A DNA stretch of 12,321 nt from Verrucomicrobiales bacterium (lineage in GTDB: Bacteria > Verrucomicrobiota > Verrucomicrobiia > Verrucomicrobiales > DEV007), in assembly GCA_002696885.1 (NCBI GenBank), contig NZSO01000011.1, positions 1 to 12,321 of the forward strand, given 5' to 3'. The position numbers and the translations under genes are program-made. This document shows, one piece after another, positions 7,188-12,321 of this stretch. The notes beneath the pieces are model-generated. The model ran no database searches. It saw nothing but the letters and a program-made list of their open reading frames with translations, and was not told where the DNA came from. Position 1 is the stretch's first letter, and each line of letters starts with the position of its first letter.

Positions 7188-8579
7188 ATGCTTTCGCTTA
7201 GAGGTAGTATATCATCAGGTAGACGTGATTTTTTACGGGTAGGTGGACTTGGGCTTGGTGGTTTAAGCTTGGCAGACATTTTAGAATTTAAGGCAAAGGC
7301 AACAGAGAATGGGGTGTCTTTAAAAGATAAGGCGGTTGTTTTTCTTTTTATGCATGGAGGCCCGCCACAAGCCGAAACGTTCGATCCGAAAATGGATGCT
7401 CCTGACAACGTTCGGAGTCAAGTCGGTGAAGTGAAAACAAATGTACCAGGCATTAGTTATGGTTCAACTCTACAGAGACTGGCTAGTAATGCGGATAAAA
7501 TTACAGTGGTGAGATCTTTCACGACCGGAAATGGTAATCATGACATTAAGCCTATCGTTGGAAATACCAGTCAGGGAGCTAACATTGGTTCTCTTTATTC
7601 GCGTGTAGCTGGCCCCAATCGTATTGATACAGGAATGCCAACTAATGTGGCCCTCTTTCCCAGGGCTGTCGTTCCTGAGGCCCAAGAAAGAAATACAAAT
7701 TTTGGAAAGTTTGTTTCAACTGGTTCTCTTGGCCATTCGTATGCTCCTTTTGTTCCTGGTGGTGATGGGAATTTGCAGAAGGATATGGTATTATCTGTTC
7801 CTCAGGAGAGACTAAGTGACAGGAAGAGTCTATTAACAAGTGTGGATAATTTAAGGAGGAAAGTCGATAACAGTAAAGTGTTAGAAGGGATGAACGGTTT
7901 TCAAGAACAGGCCTTTGATACAATTTTAGGGGGTGTTGCTGATGCCTTTGATTTGTCGGGTGAAGACCCTAGAACGGTTGAAAGGTATGATACAGCACCA
8001 TTGGTGCCTTACTCTTCAATCAGGCGTGTTTGGAATAATCACAAAAATTATAGAGACCATGTTAACTCTCTGGGTAAATTAATGTTGATGGCGAGGAGGC
8101 TCGTTGAGAGAGGATGTGGATTTGTAACAGTGACAACAAATTTTGTATGGGATTTTCATGCTGACCAAAATAATGCCACAGTGACTGAGGGAATGAGATA
8201 CGTTGGTCTTCCATTTGATCATGCAGTTTCAGCGTTTATTGAGGACATTCATTTACGGGGTCTTCAGGACAAAGTTTTATTAGTCTGCTGTGGTGAAATG
8301 GGAAGAACACCCAAGCTCAATGAGAGGGGTGGTCGTGACCATTGGGGTAAACTTGCCCCATTGATGTTATCTGGTGGAGGATTTAGTCATGGTCAGGTTA
8401 TTGGTGAATCAACTCGAGATGGTGGTGAACCCAATAGTGATCCTGTTACCATGCATAACCTTCTGGGGACTGTTATGAACACTCTTCTTGATGTTGGTGA
8501 AGTACGACTTATGGAAAATCTTCCTAGAAAAGTTAAATCACTGATAACAGATTCAGTGCCAATTAAGAATCTTTCATAA
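7188..8579 (+). CDS. DUF1501 protein with Tat signal
   Basis: This 463-residue protein begins with a twin-arginine signal (RRDFLRVGGLGLGGLSLADI at 12-31), so folded export is expected. The DUF1501 domain covers nearly the whole chain. Landmarks are FLFMHGGPPQAETFDPK (about 52-68), VTTNFVWDFHAD (near 320) and the conserved CCGEMGRTPK block followed by GGRDHWGK (about 363-384). The fold is related to the alkaline phosphatase/sulfatase superfamily, but no activity has been established to my knowledge. In Planctomycetota and Verrucomicrobiota the gene usually sits next to a DUF1549/DUF1553 (PSCyt) cytochrome partner; none is next to it here. Length is normal. It is divergent from the Gfo/Idh gene across 134 bases, and the EF-hand gene follows after 45 bases. 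The ATG has no convincing ribosome binding site. Confidence 0.93.
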   Translation: MLSLRGSISSGRRDFLRVGGLGLGGLSLADILEFKAKATENGVSLKDKAVVFLFMHGGPPQAETFDPKMDAPDNVRSQVGEVKTNVPGISYGSTLQRLASNADKITVVRSFTTGNGNHDIKPIVGNTSQGANIGSLYSRVAGPNRIDTGMPTNVALFPRAVVPEAQERNTNFGKFVSTGSLGHSYAPFVPGGDGNLQKDMVLSVPQERLSDRKSLLTSVDNLRRKVDNSKVLEGMNGFQEQAFDTILGGVADAFDLSGEDPRTVERYDTAPLVPYSSIRRVWNNHKNYRDHVNSLGKLMLMARRLVERGCGFVTVTTNFVWDFHADQNNATVTEGMRYVGLPFDHAVSAFIEDIHLRGLQDKVLLVCCGEMGRTPKLNERGGRDHWGKLAPLMLSGGGFSHGQVIGESTRDGGEPNSDPVTMHNLLGTVMNTLLDVGEVRLMENLPRKVKSLITDSVPIKNLS

Positions 8580-8612
8580 CTTATTCTTTGAGCTTAGGCA
8601 TTTTTATTGTCA

Positions 8613-8618
8613 TATAAT
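8613..8618 (+). promoter_or_regulatory. Consensus -10 box placed for leaderless start of EF-hand gene
   Basis: A perfect TATAAT (8613-8618) ends six bases before the ATG at 8625, so a start seven bases downstream would fall on the A of the ATG. The only -35 candidate, TTGAGC (8588-8593), is 19 bases away and weak. Such a promoter would let the EF-hand gene be transcribed apart from DUF1501. Confidence 0.35.
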
Positions 8619-8624
8619 CTATAT

Positions 8625-8990
8625 ATGAAAAGAATCATTCAACTCACTGTAAAATTTTTTATTATCACTTCATTATTTTGTTCGGTAAGTGTTGCTGCCG
8701 AAGAGGAAAAAAAGAATGCTGACAAAAAACCAAAAAAAACACCTGCCGAGCGATTTCAGTGGTTAGATAAAAATAAAGACGGTGGAATTACTCTGGAAGA
8801 AATAAAAGTCAATCCCTATTGGAAAAAACAACCCGATGCGGCTGCAAAAATGTTTAAAAATAAGGATAAAGATGCCAATGGAAAATTGAGTAAAGAAGAA
8901 TTTACGGCAAAGCCAGCTCCTAAAAAAAAGAAAGAAGGTCAACCCAAAAAGAAAAAAGGAGCTGATAAAAAGAAAGAAAAGAGCAAGTAA
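8625..8990 (+). CDS. Secreted EF-hand protein with lysine-rich tail
   Basis: The ATG at 8625 gives 121 residues beginning with a Sec signal peptide (MKRIIQLTVKFFIITSLFCS, cut near VAA at 23-25). An in-frame TTG at 8607 would add six residues and fall before the -10 box, so I reject it. Two EF-hand loops follow canonical spacing: DKNKDGGITLEE (48-59) and DKDANGKLSKEE (81-92), with acidic or Asn ligands at positions 1, 3 and 5 and Glu at 12. Calcium binding outside the cytoplasm is therefore expected. The segments before and after are very rich in lysine (KKPKK near 34-38, and most of 99-121). A positively charged tail could bind DNA, acidic polysaccharide or the envelope (inference). Single EF-hand secreted proteins are common in this phylum, usually without known role. 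It follows the DUF1501 gene and ends at a strong terminator. Confidence 0.88.
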   Translation: MKRIIQLTVKFFIITSLFCSVSVAAEEEKKNADKKPKKTPAERFQWLDKNKDGGITLEEIKVNPYWKKQPDAAAKMFKNKDKDANGKLSKEEFTAKPAPKKKKEGQPKKKKGADKKKEKSK

Positions 8991-9020
8991 GTCATTGCTC
9001 TCACAACTTTATATATCTCT

Positions 9021-9051
9021 GCGCGATCTGGAAACAGTTCGCGCTTTTTTT
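9021..9051 (+). terminator. Intrinsic terminator after the EF-hand gene
   Basis: gcgcga (9021-9026) pairs with tcgcgc (9039-9044). After one T-T mismatch, ctg (9028-9030) pairs with cag (9035-9037) around a GAAA tetraloop, and seven T residues (9045-9051) follow. This is a textbook intrinsic terminator, 30 bases after the stop at 8990. Confidence 0.9.
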
Positions 9052-9101
9052 ATAAGGCTTACTGGACAATGCCATTTGAGTTGTGCAATGTGATAGTAAC
9101 A

Positions 9102-9608
9102 ATGGTTTCAATCAAAGAGCCCATACTTCCTCCAAATATATTATTTAGAGAATTTGAATCTGGACGCATGAGTCGAGAAGAGTTCCATGCTGCGATGTCT
9201 TTTCATGCCATTGAGCTAATCGATGAAATGGAGGAGGATCGCAGGAATCCCTTAGAAGCTTTTGTTGAGACCATTAGAAATAAAAGGTTGGCTCATTCTC
9301 TTTCCCGAAAGCATGGAGAGCCTGCTGTTAGAGAAATTTTTACTGTGCTTGCTGAACTTTCAGGATTTCCTCCTGCAAGATTATTGTGGAATGCATCGCA
9401 TCGCCATGTTCCTTTACACTGTTTTTTGAGAATGAAAAAAAAGCCTATTTTTAGAATTCTTAATATGGTTGTTAAAAAAAGTTCAGCCAAGGTTGAACTC
9501 GAATATCAATTTGATAATGCCTCAAGGCCTACTCGAGAACTTATTTTATTAAAGAGAGGCTGGCATGGAAATATGTTTGTTGAAGAGCGTTCAATTAAAA
9601 GGAGATAA
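9102..9608 (+). CDS. Conserved-looking protein of unknown function
   Basis: The ATG at 9102 gives 168 residues. An in-frame ATG at 9069 would give 179, but it lies only 18 bases after the preceding terminator and adds a segment (MPFELCNVIVT) unlike the rest; start choice stays uncertain. No signal peptide or transmembrane helix is seen, so it is probably cytoplasmic. It is largely helical in the first half, with alternating acidic and basic residues (ESGRMSREEFHAAM near 19-32, IELIDEMEEDRRNPLEAF near 36-53). A motif-like middle follows (FPPARLLWNASHRHVPLHCF near 88-107), then a basic part and a beta-rich end. Cys, Trp and three His residues sit in the middle motif, which could bind a metal, but spacing does not match a known site. 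I do not recognise a named family. No Shine-Dalgarno sequence is seen. It converges with the CCGKC protein gene. Confidence 0.72.
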   Translation: MVSIKEPILPPNILFREFESGRMSREEFHAAMSFHAIELIDEMEEDRRNPLEAFVETIRNKRLAHSLSRKHGEPAVREIFTVLAELSGFPPARLLWNASHRHVPLHCFLRMKKKPIFRILNMVVKKSSAKVELEYQFDNASRPTRELILLKRGWHGNMFVEERSIKRR

Positions 9609-9610
9609 AA

Positions 9611-9636
9611 AAAGGCTGCCCTTGAGGACAGCCTTT
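9611..9636. terminator. Bidirectional hairpin terminator between convergent genes
   Basis: aaaggctg (9611-9618) pairs with cagccttt (9629-9636), and a shorter inner pairing of cc with gg is possible. On the minus strand the stem runs into a T-run (complement of the A-run 9607-9613), a good terminator for the gene at 9669-10034. On the plus strand only TTT and an AT-rich stretch follow, so it is weaker for the gene ending at 9608, whose stop codon overlaps the A-run. Confidence 0.8.
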
Positions 9637-9668
9637 AATTAAAATTATAACTTAATCTTAAGTTCTTA

Positions 9669-10034
9669 CTACTTCTTCTTCTTTTGAAGTTTAGCTAGGA
9701 GAGCTTTAGGGTCAGCTTTTCCTTTCTTCTCACATTTGCCACAGCAAACAGCGATAGATACTTTAGATTCTTTGGAAGCAGCTTTGCCACTGAAAGCACA
9801 TTTACCATCCTCAGCTTTAGCAACTTTAGCTGCTACTGCAGTTGGATCTTTCTCAAACTTGTCGACGCACTTGCCACAGCAAAACTTGGCTACAAATTCG
9901 ACTGAGTTAGAACCATCAACTTCTTTGCCACTGAATGGGCATGTCTTATTGATGCAATCGTCAGCCAATACTGATGATAAAGATAATGAGGCGACACCTA
10001 CTACTGCTAATGCAATTTTTAGTAAAGATTTCAT
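9669..10034 (-). CDS. Secreted protein with two CCGKC metal-binding repeats (YHS/TRASH-like)
   Basis: This 121-residue protein starts with a Sec signal peptide (1-24, ending SVLA before DDC). The rest is an internal duplication. Unit 1 runs from Cys32 (CPFSGK) through FCCGKC (51-56) to DPTAVAAKV; unit 2 runs from Cys79 (CAFSGK) through VCCGKC (96-101) to DPKALLAKL. The pattern Cys-x-x-Ser-Gly-Lys, about 20 residues, Cys-Cys-x-x-Cys, then a helix with Asp-Pro resembles small YHS/TRASH-type heavy-metal-binding domains, so copper, iron or zinc binding in the periplasm is likely (inference). Cys27 is an extra cysteine outside the repeats. The tail is five lysines after Gln. It has its own strong promoter, and a hairpin terminator follows it. 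The ATG at 10034 has no Shine-Dalgarno; the leader may be only about three bases. Confidence 0.88.
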   Translation of the reverse strand: MKSLLKIALAVVGVASLSLSSVLADDCINKTCPFSGKEVDGSNSVEFVAKFCCGKCVDKFEKDPTAVAAKVAKAEDGKCAFSGKAASKESKVSIAVCCGKCEKKGKADPKALLAKLQKKKK

Positions 10035-10043
10035 GATTTATTG

Positions 10044-10072
10044 ATTTTAAGTGGTTTATATTACGAAGTCAA
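10044..10072 (-). promoter_or_regulatory. Sigma70-type promoter of the CCGKC protein gene
   Basis: On the minus strand TTGACT (10067-10072; 5 of 6) is followed by a 17-base spacer and TAAAAT (10044-10049; 5 of 6). Transcription would start near 10037, three bases before the ATG at 10034. The inverted repeat gtcaaa-acac-tttgac (10068-10083) overlaps the -35 box and may be an operator, or simply a hairpin after the sulfatase gene. Confidence 0.55.
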
Positions 10073-10083
10073 AACACTTTGAC
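10068..10083. promoter_or_regulatory. Inverted repeat over the -35 box
   Basis: gtcaaa (10068-10073) and tttgac (10078-10083) are perfect 6-bp arms around four bases. The site shares five bases with the -35 box of the CCGKC gene and lies 22 bases past the sulfatase stop. On the minus strand no T-run follows, so it is not a good terminator for the sulfatase gene; an operator role is possible but unproven. Confidence 0.35.
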
Positions 10084-10104
10084 GGTTTTTCTTTTCTGTA
10101 AGAT

Positions 10105-11538
10105 CTATTTTTTCGTCAATTCAGGGTATATGGGTTTGAGCTCAAATGTGTCTCCTGATTCTTTTTGTAAATCAAGAAGTTCATGAAATAAGCGTTTCAT
10201 GATTTGTCGAGAGCCGGGTTTCTCTGAAATATCGTTTATTTCTTCTGGATCATCTTTGAGGTCAAAAAGCAGAGCCTTTTCAGCTTTTGGAAAGAGAAGC
10301 AGTTTGTGATGACCTGAAACTACCATTTTTTGAAAGTGTACATAAGTGCCATAAACACTCTTTAGACCACCTTTTTTCTCGCCTTCTAACATTGGTAGTA
10401 AACTTTGAAACTGAACATGATCAGGCTTATCAGCTTTGGCGATATCCAGCGATGTTGCCATTACGTCTTGAAAGTAAATAGGAGAATTATTCTTTTTATC
10501 TTTTTCAATGCCTGGACCGGTAGCAACGAAGGGCACTCTTACACTGTGATCGTAAAGGTTTTGTTTGCCAAGCAATCCATGGTGACCGACTGAAAGACCA
10601 TGGTCTGCGGTAAAGAAGATATATGTATTATCAGCCTGATCGGTTTTGTCTAAGTGCTCAAGAATTCTTCCAATTTGATAATCCATGTGGGTGATAATGG
10701 CATAGTATTCTCTACGGTTGACTTGGACCGCATGCTTGGTTCTGGGAAATGGGGCAAGTTTTTCATCTCTTAGCCCCTTGCCAGAACCAATCTCCTCTTT
10801 TAAGGGGTGTTCTTTTAGAAAGCTTTTAGGTATTTTGATTTTATCCGTTGGATACATATCCACATATTTTTTTGGTGCCTGTCGAGGGTCATGAGGTGCA
10901 TTGAAGGCAATGTACATGAAGAATGGATTCTCCGATTTCTGAGATGAATTAAGATAACTAATCGCATCATCTGCTACAACCTCTGACCAATGTTTTCCAC
11001 CGGCCCAGAAGCCACCAAATTTGGGATCACTAGGGTCCCATGGGTCTGTGCCATCCGCTAATGGTCTGTTATATCCTTCGGGAGTTTGCCTAGGCATACC
11101 TCCCCGAATATTTCTTGCAGTTCCAAACAGATGATTGGCATCTGCCTTAACATGCCACTTTCCAGTAAAAAAAGTTTCATATCCTGCCTTCGCCATTAGT
11201 TGCGGCCAGAGTTTTCCATCAAGTGATTTTTTGAGTTCCTTTTCAGAATTTTTTGCATGCCATATGTGCTTGCCTGTGATGAGCATTGTCCTACTGGCAA
11301 CGCAAACAGCCCCGTGATATCCTCCCATGTTATAAGAATGCGTGAACGTTGTACCATTCTTGACAAGTCTATCAAGATTGGGTGTTTTAATTTCATCATT
11401 ATTTAATGCACCGATAGTTTTGTAACACTGGTCGTCAGCAAAAATGAATAAGATATTGGGTTTGTTCTTAGCTAGAAGACTTGATTCGACAACTAGAGCT
11501 AGTACTAGGCAGTGGAAAAATATAAATATTTTATTCAT
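10105..11538 (-). CDS. Secreted type I sulfatase
   Basis: This 477-residue protein has a Sec signal peptide (about 1-23) and one alkaline-phosphatase-superfamily sulfatase domain of normal length. The metal-binding start PNILFIFADDQ (27-37) gives Asp35 and Asp36. The maturation motif is CVASRTMLITG (79-89): Cys79 is the residue converted to formylglycine, and the motif has Ala where Pro is more usual (C-x-A-S-R). Further landmarks are GKWHVK (126-131), APHDPR (214-219) and FTADHGLSVGHHGLLGK (309-325), giving metal ligands Asp312 and His313 and active-site Lys325. The product cleaves a sulfate ester outside the cytoplasm; the substrate cannot be read, though sulfated algal glycans fit the expected lifestyle. 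No formylglycine-generating enzyme gene lies in the window. The gene is upstream of, and on the same strand as, the CCGKC gene, which seems to have its own promoter. Confidence 0.94.
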   Translation of the reverse strand: MNKIFIFFHCLVLALVVESSLLAKNKPNILFIFADDQCYKTIGALNNDEIKTPNLDRLVKNGTTFTHSYNMGGYHGAVCVASRTMLITGKHIWHAKNSEKELKKSLDGKLWPQLMAKAGYETFFTGKWHVKADANHLFGTARNIRGGMPRQTPEGYNRPLADGTDPWDPSDPKFGGFWAGGKHWSEVVADDAISYLNSSQKSENPFFMYIAFNAPHDPRQAPKKYVDMYPTDKIKIPKSFLKEHPLKEEIGSGKGLRDEKLAPFPRTKHAVQVNRREYYAIITHMDYQIGRILEHLDKTDQADNTYIFFTADHGLSVGHHGLLGKQNLYDHSVRVPFVATGPGIEKDKKNNSPIYFQDVMATSLDIAKADKPDHVQFQSLLPMLEGEKKGGLKSVYGTYVHFQKMVVSGHHKLLLFPKAEKALLFDLKDDPEEINDISEKPGSRQIMKRLFHELLDLQKESGDTFELKPIYPELTKK

Positions 11539-11546
11539 TAGAAGTT

Positions 11547-11552
11547 TTTATA
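11547..11552 (-). promoter_or_regulatory. Candidate -10 box of the sulfatase gene
   Basis: On the minus strand TATAAA (11547-11552; 5 of 6) lies eight bases before the ATG at 11538. A start at the usual distance would leave a leader of about two bases. I see no good -35 box at 16-18 bases, so the call is weak. Confidence 0.28.
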
Positions 11553-11676
11553 GCGTGGTTTAATTTATTAGACACTCAATTTTAGACATTTCTAATAATG
11601 AGGCAAAACAAACTGTTTCTTTATTTAATTTAAGGTATCCTGAGTATAAACTTCTGCCACACTTACAAAGCGCGAT

Positions 11677-12321
11677 ATGCCAAGTGAATTGCCAAAGCCA
11701 AAGCCAAAGAGATCTGAGGAAATAGAGGAAATAGAGGAAATAGATGAAATAGATGAAATAGATGAAATAGAGTCGAGTGAGGAGAAGAAGGAGAAAAATT
11801 ATACTCCCACAAATAAACTAGGTCTTCCAGTAGCTAAGTTTCTTCCAAAAGAATTACTTCAAAATGCTATGCAGGAGGCTGCTGGTGATTGGGAGAAGGA
11901 TATCGAAGCGGATGAGCTTGAAATAAAAAGAATAAGTCCGAGAACTTTCATTGCTATTGGATTGCTAATGACTTTGATGCTGGGATGGGTCTTGTATGAA
12001 GCGTTATCCGATAAAGCACCAGAAGAGCAGGGGAAGGGTGTCGTCAAAGTTCCAGTACCCTCAGGATTTGTGGCTCTTGAGGATGAGCTCAAGGAAAAGG
12101 CCAATCAATTTTTAGCTGCAGAGAATTGGGAAGATGTTTTGCCTCTCATTAGACGAAGTGCAGGCATTGAGGAAAAACTTAAAATCTACCAGGCTCGATT
12201 GCCTAAGGAGATTGGAGTTATTCAGCAGTTTCGTCCCATCGATGTTATTCGGGTTAGAGGTGGGGATTTTCTTTATATGCTTGGAGTTCAGGATCAAAAT
12301 CAAAATGTTAAAAATCTATAC
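11677..12321 (+). CDS. Bitopic membrane protein with acidic repeat, C-terminus beyond window
   Basis: The frame opens at the ATG at 11677 and stays open for 215 codons to the last base, so the protein is incomplete. The first 14 residues are Pro/Lys-rich (MPSELPKPKPKR). Residues 15-32 are six copies of Glu-Ile-Glu/Asp encoded by a 9-bp tandem repeat. A charged segment follows, then one transmembrane helix (about 91-107, FIAIGLLMTLMLGWVLY) and a C-terminal part expected in the periplasm. That part has KEKANQFLAAENWEDVLPLIRR near 135-156, then a beta-rich stretch. The FLAA...VLPLIRR segment resembles uncharacterised Verrucomicrobiota proteins as I remember them, but I cannot name a family. The layout (cytoplasmic low-complexity N-terminus, one helix, exported domain) is like that of the toroid protein at 34-1590. 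It is divergent from the sulfatase gene across 138 bases. No Shine-Dalgarno is seen. Confidence 0.8.
   Translation, partial: MPSELPKPKPKRSEEIEEIEEIDEIDEIDEIESSEEKKEKNYTPTNKLGLPVAKFLPKELLQNAMQEAAGDWEKDIEADELEIKRISPRTFIAIGLLMTLMLGWVLYEALSDKAPEEQGKGVVKVPVPSGFVALEDELKEKANQFLAAENWEDVLPLIRRSAGIEEKLKIYQARLPKEIGVIQQFRPIDVIRVRGGDFLYMLGVQDQNQNVKNLY
11719..11772 (+). repeat. Nine-base in-frame tandem repeat, six copies
   Basis: Six contiguous copies of gaaataga[g/t] start at 11719, 11728, 11737, 11746, 11755 and 11764. Copies 1, 2 and 6 end in g and copies 3 to 5 in t. Each adds Glu-Ile-Glu or Glu-Ile-Asp, so a change in copy number keeps the frame. The near identity points to recent slippage. Confidence 0.95.

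Noticed and set aside
7115..7408. A 97-codon minus-strand frame across the DUF1501 start
   Set aside because: It begins inside the well-supported DUF1501 gene and has no family features; it would also cross the divergent promoter region.
9736..10044. A 102-codon plus-strand frame opposite the CCGKC protein gene
   Set aside because: The minus-strand product has a signal peptide and a duplicated Cys motif; the opposite frame is a by-product of that repeat.
11859..12303. Two minus-strand open frames (81 and 63 codons) near the right edge
   Set aside because: The plus strand is open continuously from 11677 to the window end with a transmembrane helix and repeat; the minus frames are shadows.

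Overview
The window looks like chromosome from an AT-rich member of the PVC group, most likely a marine Verrucomicrobiota bacterium with a Planctomycetota relative as second choice. The argument is gene content. Several families expanded in that group lie side by side: a Tat-exported DUF1501 protein, a ThuA plus PVC-type dehydrogenase multidomain protein, a membrane-anchored prenyltransferase/squalene-oxidase-repeat protein, a type I sulfatase, a Gfo/Idh/MocA oxidoreductase and small secreted metal-binding proteins. I see no rRNA, tRNA, CRISPR array, insertion sequence or phage gene. No start codon has a convincing Shine-Dalgarno sequence.

Layout. (1) 34-1590 (-) encodes a bitopic protein with an alpha/alpha-toroid domain. 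It is read from a good promoter (1657-1685) that overlaps an operator-like palindrome, and its leader carries a hairpin. (2) 1822-2337 (+) is a small unknown lipoprotein whose stop lies two bases from the stop of the convergent dehydrogenase gene. (3) 5923-7053 and 2340-5906 (both -) form a two-gene unit: a cytoplasmic Gfo/Idh/MocA enzyme, then an exported 1188-residue protein with ThuA, dehydrogenase propeller, HEAT, carbohydrate-binding and azurin-like copper domains. (4) 7188-8579 and 8625-8990 (+) encode DUF1501 and a secreted EF-hand protein, closed by a strong terminator. (5) 9102-9608 (+) is an unrecognised protein, convergent with 9669-10034 (-), a small secreted protein with two CCGKC metal-site repeats; a hairpin terminator lies between them. 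(6) 10105-11538 (-) is a secreted sulfatase. (7) 11677 to the window end (+) is a bitopic protein, cut by the window edge, with a 9-bp in-frame tandem repeat.

How the genes may work together: the proteins suggest a scavenger of algal or particulate glycans. A sulfatase removes sulfate, and an exported carbohydrate-binding dehydrogenase oxidises a sugar-like substrate and passes electrons to its own copper domain. A cytoplasmic NAD(P)-dependent enzyme from the same operon then handles the keto-sugar or polyol product. This is inference; no substrate can be read from the sequence.

The most unusual items are the copper domain standing where heme c is usual in such dehydrogenases, the missing EKP motif in the Gfo/Idh protein, and several candidate promoters whose -10 boxes sit almost on the start codon (leaderless or nearly leaderless mRNAs).
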